Shown: piece after piece, positions 12,521 to 27,880 of the stretch
Position numbering within the stretch: position 1 is the stretch's first letter
How the letters are laid out: each line of letters begins with the position of its first letter
Source: Cacajao melanocephalus
Lineage: Eukaryota > Chordata > Mammalia > Primates > Pitheciidae
DNA: 64,000 nt
Assembly (NCBI GenBank): GCA_963573385.1
Contig: CAUYLG010075740.1
Span: 22,287 to 86,286 of the forward strand
Direction: 5' to 3'
The notes under the pieces: generated by a model
What the model was told of the DNA's origin: nothing
What the model saw: the letters and a program-made list of their open reading frames with translations, nothing else
Databases searched by the model: none
Position numbers and translations under genes: made by a program

Positions 12521-13669
12521 GCATTCAATACATTTTGGCTATAATGGCCCAAAATATCATCTCAATAATACATTCTTATTGGTCTCTACTACAAATATGT
12601 TTTTTATAATAGAAGCAAAATATCTGAAGAAGCACTATGAATATCAGAACTCTACAGCTAAAAGCAATGGTTTGTGTTGTCCAAACTGGCAATAACGTAC
12701 AGTGAGTAAACTAAAAATCTGGGAGGGTAGAGCCTCTGCATTTGGTCACACACATTCGCCAAGTGAATGGCAAAACGAAGCTAGAACCCCATGCATCCAC
12801 ATTCATTTTTCAAACCTCTTCATCCTTGACTCAGCTCCCTTTCCTTCCACTGTGGCAGATATTTGAGTACTGGCCAAAAAACTGGAACACTGAAATGTAA
12901 AACTTTCTCACTGAAGTATTAAACTCAGCGAAGGTACCAGGAAATTCTCCATGTGTAGTATACGATGTCAGGCTATTGGTTAAGATATTCTTGCTGTTCC
13001 ATTTAAATCTAGGGAGGCAATTATTGAATTTTCCAGGTTTAAATTTTAAGCTTTATCTTATCTCCACAGGTTACTTGTTCAATCTTCATACTATTTCCAT
13101 AAAAATAATGCAAGAAAACAACCAATGTGATGGAGTTAAATATATGCATATTTCATTTGAACATTCTATTGCAGGACAAAAGGTTAGTTTTACTGACCAA
13201 GAGAAAGAGTTTTAAATATAACCATTTTATTGAATCTAAAATATAATGACTAAGAGTTTCTATAAAAGATACATTCTTTTTATGAATCACAGGTTAAATT
13301 TTCTCCCAAAAGAGGAATGAGCTTGCTTTGCCATAGAGGCCTAAATTTGGATTAGTCTCCTGTTCTGGTCCAATGGCAACTATTTGCTAACTGGATCCCT
13401 CTAACAGAGGGGACCAAGGGATTCTCAGTATAGCAAGATAGACTTGGTCTCTAGAGAGACTTAGGAATGATGGACAAGAGGAAGAAGGAACTGAGAAATA
13501 CTGCATTCTGATGACTGCGACCGAGCACTGACTTGCGGACCTTCTATCGGTGGAAACTGTATTCTTAGTTTCATCATCTCACTCTTTTAATCCATCTATA
13601 TTTCTCCTAACAAATTTCATTTGAGACTCACTGTTTCCTGGAAGATTTCATCATTTAATGTAATAATGA
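12521..13669. other. Unique sequence; weak MIR-like piece near 12740-12800
   Basis: Only a short MIR-core-like stretch ('ggtcacacacattcg...gaatggcaaaacg') is suggested. No convincing coding frame; the 79-codon frame at 12976-13215 is AT-rich and unremarkable. Confidence 0.4.
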
Positions 13670-13930
13670 TGGTGGTAATAGTAGCAGCAGTAGTAGCAGC
13701 TACCACTTACTGAATGCTGTTACATTCCTGATATTCATCAAGGTACTTTTCACACATAAACTTACTCAGTTCATCTTCAGAGCAATCCCACAAGATAGGT
13801 CTGATTTTGATGCTCATTTTACAGATATGCCAATTGAGACACAGAGAGATTTGATGACTTGCCCAATGCCACACAGCAGGTTAATGGCAGACGCCAGATT
13901 TATACGTGGTTGGTTCTAGATGCCCTTATT
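13670..13930 (+). mobile_element. MIR SINE, nearly full length
   Basis: 'cattttacagatatgccaat', 'tgacttgcccaatgccacac', 'agcaggttaatggcagacgc' give the MIR core and 3' part. The left end has an AGC/AGT-rich run (13679-13700). Confidence 0.8.
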
Positions 13931-17146
<3,216 letters not shown>

Positions 17147-18042
17147 AGGGCTAATATCCAGAATCTACAAGGAACTTAGCAAATTTACAAGAAAAAAACA
17201 ACCTCATCAAAAGTGAACAAAGGAAATGAACAGACACTTCTTAAGGGAAGACATTTATGTGTCCAAAAAACATGTGGAAAAAAGCTCACCGTCACTGATC
17301 ATTAGTGAAATGCAAATCAAAAGCACAATGAGATACCATCTCATGCCAGTTAGAATGGCAATCATTAAAAAGTCAAGAAACAACAGATCCTGGAGAAGAT
17401 GTGGAGGAGTAGGAACTCTTTTATACTGTTGGTGGGAGTGTAAATTAGTTCAATCATTGTGGAAGACAGTGTGGCGATTCCTCAAGGATCTAGAACCAGA
17501 AATACCATTTGACCCAGGAATCCCATTACTGGGTATATACCCAAAGGATTATAAATCATTCTACTATAAAGACACATGCAAACGTGTGTTTATTGAAGCA
17601 CTATTCACAATAGCAAAGACTTGGAACCAACCCAAATGCCCATCAATGATAGACTGGATAAAGAAAATGTGGCACATATATACCATGGAATACTATGCAG
17701 CCATTAAAAAAGGATGAGTTCATATTTTTTGAAGGGACATGGATGAAGCTGGAAACATCGTTCTCAGCAAACTAACACAGGAACAGAAAACCAACACCAC
17801 ATGTTCTCAGTCATAACTGGGAGTTGAACAATGAGAACACAGGGACACAGGGAGAAGGACATCACACACCAGGGCCTGTCAGGGGGTGGGGGACTAGGGG
17901 AGGAATAGCATTAGGAGAAATACCTAATGTAGATGCGGGTTGATGGGTGCCACAAACCACCATGGCACATGTATACCTGTGTAACAAACCTGCATGTTCT
18001 GCACATGTATCCCAGAACTTAAACTATAATAATAATAAAAAA
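17147..18042 (+). mobile_element. L1 3' portion of an Alu-L1 chimera (L1PA-like)
   Basis: L1 ORF2 3' end, then 3' UTR with a G-rich tract ('gggggtgggggactagggg', 17882-17900), then 'cacatgtatacctgtgtaac' and an AAT-type A-rich tail. The 3' UTR style fits a primate L1PA/L1PB element of intermediate age. It begins at 'agggctaatatccagaatct', well inside ORF2, so it is strongly 5' truncated. Confidence 0.92.
17226..17717 (+). pseudogene. L1 ORF2 C-terminal fragment, about 163 codons open
   Basis: This is the C-terminal end of the L1 ORF2 protein, the endonuclease/reverse transcriptase of the retrotransposon. Family landmarks are visible: the WWECK-type stretch, 'EPEIPFDP', 'PLLGIYPKDYKS', 'TIAKTWNQPKCP' and the ending MWHIYTMEYYAAIKKG. 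The endonuclease and reverse transcriptase domains are absent because of 5' truncation, so it cannot be functional. The frame has stayed open by chance or through moderate age. The stop falls at the usual ORF2 end region just before the 3' UTR. It is carried in the Alu-L1 chimera. Confidence 0.9.
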
Positions 18043-18050
18043 GTATGCTT
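18037..18050 (+). repeat. Target-site duplication, 3' copy (Alu-L1 chimera)
   Basis: aaaaaagtatgctt directly follows the L1 tail and pairs with 16887-16903. Confidence 0.75.
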
Positions 18051-18959
18051 TATGCTGAAAGGAAGATGCAATGCATTAGAGAGGAAGATATAATGCAAGA
18101 AGATAAGGAGAGAATTTCTAGAGGCATGGCCTTGGGTAGGTAAGAGAAATAGAGTTCTAAGGAGAAATACCCAAGTATATGTTAGGGTGGAAGTTTGTGA
18201 AGTCTTCTTATCATTTTTGCTTTCTCCATAAAATAGTAAGTGAGGTCTCCAACTGAGAGTGAGGAATGAGGAGGCGGTATTGGAGATTTGAGGAAGGAGA
18301 AGACACAAAATTGTTATCTGGAAGAATGCAAGCGAGAAAATGGGATAGAGAAGTATATATAGTATGGCTGACAGATGGCACTCCACTTCCATTTGAGGTT
18401 TGTGCACAGAAATTTAACATGAGACTAACGGTGCAATAGGACTGCAACCTTTTCCTTGTCTTCATTTAGGAGCATGGGTGCAGGTGTGTAGTAGCAGAGC
18501 ATTGTAATTAGCCAGGTTTGAGATTTTTGTCAACTGAGTATGATGAAGAAAGAAGGGGCAAGGAAGTTGTCCACATATACAAGAGAGTGATTATAATCAA
18601 CTGCTATGGTCTCTAAACTGGATAAAGTTAAGAGTGAACATGAATAGGTGGAGAAACTATGGGTTTGGGTGGATTAGTGAAGTTCAAGAATTGTTTGTTT
18701 GGGGACTAGAAGCAATGAGCAGGAAAGATAAGAGGTGATAGAGAATTAGATGCTGAAAATTAAGATCATGAAAGGGCTGCCAGTTTGGGTAATAACAAGG
18801 TATAGGGGAGGGAATGTCTAAGATAGAAATAAGCTTACTGGAGGAGAGAAAGCTAATGATCTGAAGTTCAGGGTACTGGAAGGATTGTCTCTATAGTGAC
18901 TGAAATCCTCCCCCAGAAAAGATAGTAGTACTGTTGGGAAAGTGACAATATCTAGAACT
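18051..18959. other. Purine-rich unclassified stretch
   Basis: The plus strand is rich in AG ('gagagtgaggaatgaggagg' style). It may be an old LINE interior, but I could not match a family. The 127-codon minus frame (18024-18407) is the pyrimidine reading of this bias. Confidence 0.35.
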
Positions 18960-19118
18960 TTACTACTCGAAGAGTGGTCCAGTAGCTTCAGTATTACTGG
19001 GTTCTTGTCAGATAAGCAGAATCTGAGGCTCCAATGCAGAACTACTGAATCAGAATCACCAGTTCAGCAAGATCCCCCTGGACACTCACATGTTCACCGA
19101 AGTTTGAGAAGCACCGGC
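18960..19118 (+). mobile_element. MER20 (hAT-Charlie) fossil
   Basis: 'gaagagtggtccagtagctt', 'agcagaatctgaggctcc', 'ctactgaatcagaatcacc', 'agcaagatcccc' and 'agtttgagaagcaccgg' follow the MER20 consensus from one terminal inverted repeat to the other. It is non-autonomous and long dead. Confidence 0.75.
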
Positions 19119-19724
19119 CTAGGAACTAAATGTCTTTGTGAAATGAGGAGTAACGCAGGTTTTGAATGACTGTTACAAGGAAGGGTTGTGGGTAGAGTAG
19201 GTGACGGGAGACTCAAAGGGAAGTGGGATGGTACACGGTTTGGAAACTACAATGAGAAGCAAGGAGGCCAACCATCCGCCTCCAAGATAAGTGAAGAAAA
19301 CAGCCACCGCGTGAAAGGACACAGAGGAGGCAGTGACCTCAGGAGGAAGCCTAGGTTTCATTTAGAACCAAAAACTGAACATCTGGAGGAAATACGGAGT
19401 ATAAATCCTTGAAAACTCAAGAAAAGGGCATGGGTTCCAAAGGGCAAAGTGGAAGGCGTGCAGAGGCTGGGGATGTGTAGGAGGGAGGACCTTATGTGAG
19501 TTAAAGAGTCTGGGAGTCTGGGGCTTACCACAGTGATCAACATAAACAGGCACAAAGGACATAATGCCTTCTTCCAGGTAGATAATGGTGGAGAGTCTGA
19601 GTATTACGAGATAGAAAAATGTGAGTGTTTAAGGGAGGGGTCCTTCCTCTTTACTTCTACTGAGGGAAGTTTGGAGACCAGAAAAAAAAAAACAGTTTAA
19701 CTTCTTTACAGAGGGGAATTGGTG
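19119..19724. other. Unclassified purine-rich stretch
   Basis: No transposon or gene recognised. The overlapping 60-75 codon frames on both strands reflect low stop density in purine-rich DNA. Confidence 0.35.
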
Positions 19725-20419
<695 letters not shown>

Positions 20420-20500
20420 AACACCTGTTAGTGTACATATGGGTGTCCGTTATTATTTGAAATGTTCTTCATTTTAAAATATTACACTAAAATGATAGAT
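20420..20500 (+). mobile_element. L1M 3' end, right part
   Basis: 'acatatgggtgtccgttatt' and 'tttgaaatgttc' resume the L1M 3' UTR after the Alu. Confidence 0.6.
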
Positions 20501-21356
20501 AATGGAGGAGGGAGGAAGATAGACATTGAGGTTCTTTCAAAATAATGTCATGGCCATTTTATCCAGCTACCACTTCTTTAAGTTATAGCCATACAGCCCA
20601 TCTCAATCCTACCGTATTTGTCTCTCTTCCTTTTCTTCTCCAGAAGTGTTAAACAGGGTAAATGCTTCACATTTTCTTATGCAGAGCAATTTAGCTTTTA
20701 CGGTGTTCTGCCCTCTCCTTTCAAACTCTTCCTGGGATATATTATTTTACAACTAAATGGCATTTTATTATGTAAATGGTATTTTGCCTTACCTAGGCAG
20801 TTTCCTTCCTGAAAAGGAATTTGATGCCGTTTAAGTGGTAAGGGGAGGGGGAAGGTAATGACTATATAACCACAAAAAATCACAAATACATGTGTAAAAG
20901 CCAAATGTTCCATCCTTTGCAAACAAACATACTGAAACCACTTCTTCCATCTCAGTAAGGTGTGAGATTTTGAGCTTATTTTTTGGTGATGGTGATGATA
21001 GAGTTGAGAAATATTTGAGAGACCTTTTGCTGGAACTAGTCATGGCCACAGGTTTTACTTTTTTCTCAGTACAGCATCAAGGATGAAACACACGGGCTCA
21101 TGATTCAAAACCCAAAACCAAATGAACTTATTCATCTGCCTCTGTAGGCATTCACAGGGAGCACAGTTTATAAGCTGCAAGCCCCACGTCTGCAGAACAA
21201 AATCACCCCCTTTGCCTAGCTGAAAGTGTCCTCCATGTATCAATCAATGAAACTGCAAATACCAGACATTGAGATTGATCAACGGTCACAATGCAGAATC
21301 AGTTACTTTAGTTTGAAAACATTTTTGTCTGTTTCATCACAACCCAAATCAAATTT
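20501..21356. other. No gene or repeat recognised
   Basis: Several 60-75 codon frames on both strands, none with family resemblance. Confidence 0.4.
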
Positions 21357-21441
21357 CTTTTTTTTTTTTTTTTTTTTTGAGACAGAGTCTCGCTCTGTCA
21401 CCAGGCTGGAGTGCAGTGGCATGATCTTGGCTCACTGCAAC
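21357..21441 (-). mobile_element. Alu 3' end only (5' truncated)
   Basis: A T-run followed by only the last ~65 bases of the right arm, ending at 'ggctcactgcaac'. The remainder of the Alu is absent. Confidence 0.9.
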
Positions 21442-22452
21442 TTATAAAACTTATGAGCTTTATTTAAAACTAAAATGTATGTAATCTGACTGCCAAAACA
21501 ACAAATGCAATTTTGAACTGCATTAATATGGTATCCCGATCAAGGGGCAATGTTATACAGCAGTGTTTCTCAATTCTTTTGTCATTATCACCTCTAAGGA
21601 GCTTTTTTATACATATCTTTATAATTGTCACTTGACCCACGAAATGTTGTGTATGTCTGGGATTTATATTTAAGAAGTATGCTTTTGCCTACAAGAACCA
21701 ATTTTTACCCTCTTGGGAATGATATCTCCCCTCTTGAGAATAAATGCTGAATGGCAAGGCCTGCTGTTATATTAAACTTACAAATTGATTTTAGAACCTA
21801 TCCTTATTCCCCTTCTTGTTTAATTCTCATGGTAACACAAATATATTAATATATAATATATTATAGAGATCAATATTTAATCACAAGGAAGTAACATTTC
21901 AGGCAAATAGAACCAATTGAGCATTTTCTATCCATACTTTATTCATCACTGGTGATTTGATTATTACCTTAAAGACAGAATGTTTTAAATGTTCAGGCGT
22001 CTGTATATCAACTTTCCTTTTTTTGCATTCTTTAGTCAACATAATGGTTCTCAAATTTTAATGGGCAGAAGAATTTCTGTACAGAATTATATACAATATC
22101 TTATGTACTCTCTATTATGAGTTATTTAAGGGCTTTTTCACGGGTCATTTGGTTTTTCTCAATTCTCACTTTCCAGGCTAATTTTAGAACCTAACAATTA
22201 TATGATTCCACACAATTCTATGCATTCTTCAGGTCCTAGTGAGTCTGGGTTCAGTTCTGAGCACTGGTTTTAAGAGAGACAATCACAAACTAAATTATGC
22301 TTTCCTAGAAGATCATAACCATAGCATGAAAAAAAATTATTGCATTAACTATGGACAGTTAGTCTGGGAAAAGAATGCTTAGAGAAGCCCTAATAACTGT
22401 CTTCAAATATTTGAATAAATGGTAAGAGGTATTAAACATTAGAGCGAACAAG
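21442..22452. other. AT-rich stretch; possible hAT fragments
   Basis: 'cagcagtgtttctcaattct' at 21558 and 'aatggttctcaaattttaat' at 22042 resemble terminal repeats of hAT-Charlie elements, but the interiors are too diverged to assign. Confidence 0.35.
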
Positions 22453-23022
22453 TGAAGAATAGCACAATATGCTACCCCAAAGCTTGCTACTTTGGTATAA
22501 GGATTATTAAGAAGCAAATACAAGACAAGCTCTTACCCTTCCACTCTTTGCCTAAATAGCAGGACATAAATTTGTTAAGGTGTCCTCCTTTCCCCTCTCT
22601 ACCACGAAGGAAGAGGTTAATCATCAGAGACAGTGCTAGACCCTTATCAGTCCAAAGGTGGGCACCAGAAAAATTTACATAACAAACTTTGCTAAAATTA
22701 GCCCTTGCTTACTATTAGTTTCCCCATATATTTGCTTTCTCACAATTTGCCACCTTGAGAAACTCAAAGTCCTTTTCCTTTGTCTTGGCACTTCTCTGCT
22801 AAAAAATATATTGTGTTTTGTTACGATGCTATATAAACCCAAGTTCTAACTATCCCTTTGAGTTACTCATCACTGGGTGCTCCCATTTATATGCACAATG
22901 CACACGCTAATAAACTTCTGTTTATTTTTTTCTTGTTAATCTGTCTTTTAGTAGCCTAACGTATAGGGCCATGCCAATGAGCCTGAAATGGATAAACGAA
23001 AACCACTTGTTCCTTCTCTACA
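22453..23022 (+). mobile_element. ERV-type LTR (possibly ERVL/MLT2-like)
   Basis: A TG..CA unit of about 570 bases running from tgaagaatagcac to 'ttctctaca'. It has LTR architecture: a U3 ending in a TATA box, 'gagttactcatcactgggtg' in the R region, a polyadenylation signal and 'cttgttaatctgtctttta' before the end. No retroviral internal sequence adjoins it, so it is probably a solo LTR. Class is inferred from layout and partial recognition; I did not find a clear target duplication. Confidence 0.6.
22830..22837 (+). promoter_or_regulatory. TATA box of LTR
   Basis: tatataaa about 70 bases upstream of the aataaa at 22909-22914, the normal spacing of a retroviral U3-R promoter and poly(A) signal. 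There is no evidence that it is active. Confidence 0.5.
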
Positions 23023-23029
23023 CTAGCTA

Positions 23030-23250
23030 TGAGCTGACACTGGAGTAAGATCATCGTGGTTCGAATCCTTTGGCCTTACAAAGGTTACATAACCAAGTCA
23101 TGCCTTAATTTCCTCATCTAAAAATATGTGAATATTAATGTAATTTACTTTTTTATGTGGACATTTTATCCATGAAGTTAAAGTGAAAATTAAATGAGTG
23201 AATATCTCTAAGGTGCTAAGAACACTGGAGAGTACATATTATGTACTATC
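23030..23250 (+). mobile_element. MIR SINE, full length
   Basis: 'gtggttcgaatcctttgg', 'taatttcctcatctaaaaat', 'gaaaattaaatgagtgaata' and 'gtgctaagaacactgg' cover the element from its tRNA-like B box to its 3' part. Confidence 0.85.
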
Positions 23251-23458
23251 CCAGGAAATCGCAACTGCTCTAAGATACAGATTACTAATTTCAGGGAAAA
23301 CTTCCTTGCAATGTAGTGAATGTCCCTTTGCTGGAAGCTGTCAAGGAGAAACTGGTTGACTATCTGTCCGTAATAGAGTGAAACAGAGTAGATCATAGGC
23401 TGAGGGCCAGGATAGATGATCTCTCAGAACCCATGAAGTCTAGGACTCAATGCATACA
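23251..23458 (+). mobile_element. CR1/L3-like LINE fossil
   Basis: 'ggaagctgtcaaggagaaac', 'ggttgactatctgtcc' and 'atagatgatctctcagaacc' follow the 3' portion of CR1/L3 elements. A clearer member is at 37876-38200. Confidence 0.5.
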
Positions 23459-24689
23459 CAGAACCATCTTCCTAATTTTCTCCAAGCACAAACTACTTGA
23501 ATATTTGCTTTGAGGGAAGTTATTTGCAAAACTGACCAATAAACAAAATCCCACACAGCAGTGGCCTGAAAATCTCTATGCGGTTAGCGATGTGTCTCCA
23601 TTCCTATTCAACCACATCGCTGAGCACACTGGCTACCTGAACGGTGGAGCTGAGTGACTACCCCCCTTTGTCCTTACACTGAAAATTCTTTGTTAGCCAC
23701 CCAATAACTGAACAACTGCCAGTTCCTGCTGAAAATATGCCTCGACCTTAGATGGACTGTGTTTCACTTGATGCTAACAATGAAGAGCCTTCACTATTAA
23801 AAAAGAAACTATATCTAAATCCTTGTTGTGATACGGTTACCCAGGATTCATATGGCATATTAAAAACAACATGCCAAACAGCTTTATTTTAAAATATATA
23901 CATAGCTCCAACTAACTGGGGGCAGGCAATTATTTCCCCTTAATTTCTAAAACTGATCTGACTAGTTATTAATATGTCACCTATTCATGACCACAGACGC
24001 AAATTTTATAAATCCAGTTTGAAAATGATTAATCTAATGGACTTTTCTTCTTTGTTTTCTTTTTTATCTTTCCTTAGTACTTGACTGCCTATTGAAAACT
24101 TTCTTCCCCCTTGACTTAGTGACTCACAAATCTTACATTCTCAATCCTTTAAATGCATCATCTCTGTTACCAGCCCTCCCTGCCCTCTTCCTGATGTGGT
24201 CATTAGGTTTCCGATCTTTGCACGCTTCTCCCTGTGAACTTATCCCTTTATATTAACTCCAAATACCATCAGTTTCAAGCAATCTAAAAAGGCTTGTTAG
24301 GGAGTGATAATGACAAAAGGTTTGAGAAGCAATGCTACGCGACATTGCTCCTTTCTTCAGCCATATTAATGCAGTTCAGAATTACATATTGTCATTTTAG
24401 CAGTCGCATTGCAAGCATGTTGGGTTTAAATAAAACTCATCAGTTTTGCAAAAGAAATTTGATTATTGAGATATGATAAGACAGACAAAAATGGTTTTTT
24501 AAACCTAAAGTAATTGATTTTGAGTTGTGACATGTCCATCTATCTTAATGGCTGACATGTATACTTCCAATGGTTGATGAATTGAGGCACTTTTAGCTCT
24601 GGCTTTGACCCAGACACCAGTTGGAGACTTGTGCTTTCACGATGTCTCCATGCAAAGTATTCTCCCATGACCCCGACCAAACATACCTA
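23459..24689. other. No gene or repeat recognised
   Basis: AT-rich unique sequence. The short frames (for example 24294-24476) have no recognisable content. Confidence 0.4.
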
Positions 24690-25110
24690 AAAATAATACC
24701 ATTCCTGCTCACTTCCACTAGCTGAGTACTCTTTCTACTCAGATCTGAAAACCCAACTGTCTTTGACTCTTTTCTTCTCCTTCACCTTAATAGTTTCTTG
24801 GTAACCAATGAGCCACAATGTCTCACTGACATTTCCCATAAGCCACCACTTCCCTGCCCTTTCCTTTGTATTCTCATTTAAGCTTTCACAGTCTAAGGTC
24901 TGGATTACAACAAAAGTTCAACTGTTCTTGTTGCCTCTGGCCTTCTTCCTCTCCAATCCAGCACATCAGCCTCCTAAAACACAAGTTTTCACTAATTCAT
25001 TAATTCTTCATCCAATAAATGTTTATTGAGCACCAACCTATATGCCAGGAAGACACTCCAGAGTGGTAGCCACACAAGAGGTGCCCAATAAATCTTTGTG
25101 GAAACTTTGT
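24690..25110 (+). mobile_element. L2 LINE fragments
   Basis: 'tctccaatccagcacatcag', 'aataaatgtttattgagcac', 'ctatatgccaggaag' and 'gtgcccaataaatctttg' are L2-type landmarks. Their order suggests more than one L2 piece. Confidence 0.6.
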
Positions 25111-26226
25111 AAAATTCTTATATTTATTTAGATTTAGTGAAGATTCTTTGAGCAACTTGACATTGCTGATGCTTATTAGAGGGGAGTTGAGTCAAATGAC
25201 CTGGTTTGCAAACTTTCTTAGCATAACAGTGTAACATATTGAAAATTGTTCCTCAGGGGCCACTGTGAGAGCCTCACACGCCATATTAATGCTTCAGTGT
25301 CCCCTTCCAGTTTGCCGTGGTACAAAGGACAAAGTCAAGGGAATGTGAGAGGAATAAAGGCGTTCTTATTCTTGTTATTTATTTGCCTAGCCCATACCTC
25401 CACATGGGGTCAGGCTTACAAATGAAAGAAGTATGGAGTTGTTATTTCTTAAGGCTCATCAAAAAAGCCTTTGACCAAAAATATATCACCCTCTGGGCCA
25501 ACTTCATCGTGAAATTTCACAAGTTATTTTTTGGAATTAAAACATCAAGAGCTCAGCCTAAAATGTTATTAGGGAAACTACATATTAAACCATGGTTTGC
25601 CTTTAATTTCTTACTACCCAATAAGCTATGTTCAACATCACTTTAATTATTTGTAGTCTCCAGCACATCTTCACTTTCTTTTCATTCCTGCTGCTGTCAT
25701 GCAAGGTCAGGCTCCACCAGGACTAGCATGCAGATTTGTGCAGGTTGAAAACTGAACATCTTCAGGGTGTACCATTACCATCAATTACACAACAACCTGT
25801 ACTTCTCAATCAGCCTTTTCTTCTCTCACTTCTATTGTAGTTTTAAAAAATTTACTTATCTAGCATAATGTATATATAGTGTATGTATAAAGTATCAGGC
25901 CCTTCCTTTCCAAACAGAATTTCCATAATAAAAAAAACTCAGTCCTCTTATTCCATATAGCTCCACTTGCTGTTCACCTACTGGTCTCATGTTGAACATG
26001 GTAACATTTGATCAATCAGTTCCTCTTACCCAAATATTCTTTCCTTCTCTTTGTTCTCTCCCAATCCGGTAAGTCCTAGTCTAAATCCTGTCTCTTCCAT
26101 AAAACTTTCCCAGACAATTCCAGCTCAATATTCTCTCTCTGTGCCACTCTTTCAAGAAATACCATACAGTCTGCTCATTTCACACGTTTTTTTGCAGAAT
26201 TAATTTTTATGTACATATTTTCTTTT
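25111..26226. other. Mostly unique; weak L2/CR1-like piece near 26040-26165
   Basis: The 109-codon frame at 25317-25646 begins at GTG rather than ATG and shows no family features. 'ctgtctcttccataaaactt' near 26090 recalls a LINE 3' region. Confidence 0.35.
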
Positions 26227-26240
26227 AAAGAAACTGCAAA

Positions 26241-26326
26241 GTTGTGAGCAGAGATTGTGCCACTGCACTCTAGCCTGGCACCTGGCGACAGAGCAAGACT
26301 CTCTCTCAAAAAAAAAAAAAAAAAAG
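26241..26326 (+). mobile_element. Very short 5'-truncated Alu
   Basis: Only about 70 bases of the Alu 3' end plus a poly(A) tail, flanked by a perfect 14-base duplication aaagaaactgcaaa (26227-26240 and 26327-26340). Confidence 0.95.
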
Positions 26327-26480
26327 AAAGAAACTGCAAAATTATCAATGACAGAAGCATGATTTACTATTATTTTTACATTTTTCATTTAAAAAACAGG
26401 CAATGTTGATGTTGAGAAAACTCCGTGAGCAGCACATTTAAAAGCATCTTTCCACATGCATAATATAATTCAACAATTTA

Positions 26481-26773
26481 GGCCGGACACAAATGCTCAC
26501 GCCTCTAATCCCAGCACTTTGGGAGGCCGAGGTAGGCAGATCACTTGAGGTCATGAGTTTGAAACCAGCCTGGTCAACATGGTGAAACCCCGTCTCTACT
26601 AAAAAGAATAGAAAAAGAATTAGCCAGGTGTCATGGCACATGCCTGTGGTCCCAGCTCCTTGGGAGGCTGAGGCAGGAGAATCGCTTGAACCCAGAAGCG
26701 GAGGCTGCAGTGAGCTGAGATCATGCCTCTGCACTCCAGCCTAGGCAACAGAGTAATATGTCTCAAAAAACAA
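26481..26773 (+). mobile_element. Alu, full length (AluJ/S-like)
   Basis: Complete dimer from ggccggacacaaatgc to its tail, flanked by a perfect 14-base duplication aattcaacaattta (26467-26480 and 26774-26787). Confidence 0.95.
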
Positions 26774-26805
26774 AATTCAACAATTTAACAAACAGAATAA
26801 TGTTC

Positions 26806-27139
26806 TGTTATCATTTGACGGTGTCTCCCAAAAGTTAATGTGCTGGAAACAACCTTTCTGCTCTCATGAATGGACTAATACTACTATCATTGGAGGGTTT
26901 GTTATCACAGAAGTAGCTTTGTTATAAAAGTGAGCTCTCTTTGGCTCTTTTGCTTTTGCCCCCTCACCATCTTATGCCCTTTGCCTTGTTATGACACAGC
27001 AAAAGGCCTTCACATGGATGCCAGCACAATGCTCTTGGACTTTCCATCCTCTAGAACCATGAGCTAAATAAACTTCTTTTCCTTATAAATTACCCAGTCT
27101 ATGGGATTCTATTGTAGCAACAGAAAACAGACGAAGACA
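26806..27139 (+). mobile_element. MaLR-type solo LTR (MST/MLT1-like)
   Basis: 'ggtgtctcccaaaagttaat', 'ctcatgaatggactaatac', 'gacacagcaaaaggc', 'tcttggactttcc', 'agctaaataaacttctttt', 'ataaattacccagtct' and 'agcaacagaaaacag' give the family order, with deletions in the middle. Confidence 0.7.
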
Positions 27140-27699
27140 AATACATAGAACTGATACTGATTGTTAGTTCAAGTCAATGGAAGAAATATGAAACCATACA
27201 ACATAGAATTGAGAACATTCAATTGGGTGTGAGTCTCATGAATTGACAATAAAAAACTTTTTGAATATTAGTTATTGCTAGGAGGACAATATCACTTGAA
27301 CTGCTAAATCAGGAAAGTTAGAGAATGAGAAGAATTTACTGCAAAAATATCTGTTATCTACTATGTACAAGTTCTGCTCTAGGTCCTGAACAAAATATCC
27401 ATAATTAATGGCTGCTATGGAACTTAAAAACCTAATGGGGCCTTGTGACAGTATATGTTATAGAGTTTCAATGAATAACTGTCTTTGAATTTAGCCAAAC
27501 TGTGTATTAAGACATTCACAATTATCATTGAGAAAGTTAAAAGTTTTAAGCCAGTTTTATAAAATTGTAAAGGTTTAAACAAAAATTTGCAATATAACAA
27601 CATAAGGAACAAAAAGTGACAACTTGACTGCTATTCAGAACTGTTCTAATTTATGAGAACTGAAAGAAACCAATGGCCTCCAAGGACAGATTTGAAGCT
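27140..27699. other. No gene or repeat recognised
   Basis: AT-rich unique sequence. Confidence 0.4.
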
Positions 27700-27880
27700 G
27701 CCGAACATGGAAGAACCTAGACTCTCATTGTACCTCAGACCCGAACTGGCTGTGAGACCCTGGGAAAGTTACCCAATCTCTCTGAGCCACATTTCTCTCT
27801 ATGTAAAATGAGCTACTGGACTACATGATCTCAAAGACAACTCCTATTTCTAGTGTTCTAGGAGTCTATATTTGTAGTGG
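27700..27880 (+). mobile_element. MIR-type SINE
   Basis: 'ggctgtgagaccctgggaaa', 'gttacccaatctctctgagc' and a 'ggactacatgatctcaaag' tail. Confidence 0.75.

Noticed and set aside
18024..18465. 127-codon minus-strand frame rich in Leu/Phe/Ser
   Set aside because: It is the pyrimidine reading of a purine-rich strand and overlaps the L1 tail; no signal for a gene.
23050..23072. tRNA-like B-box ggttcgaatcc
   Set aside because: It is part of a MIR SINE, whose head derives from a tRNA; no cloverleaf or A box is intact.
25317..25646. 109-codon plus-strand frame
   Set aside because: GTG start, no recognisable motif, no splice or promoter context.
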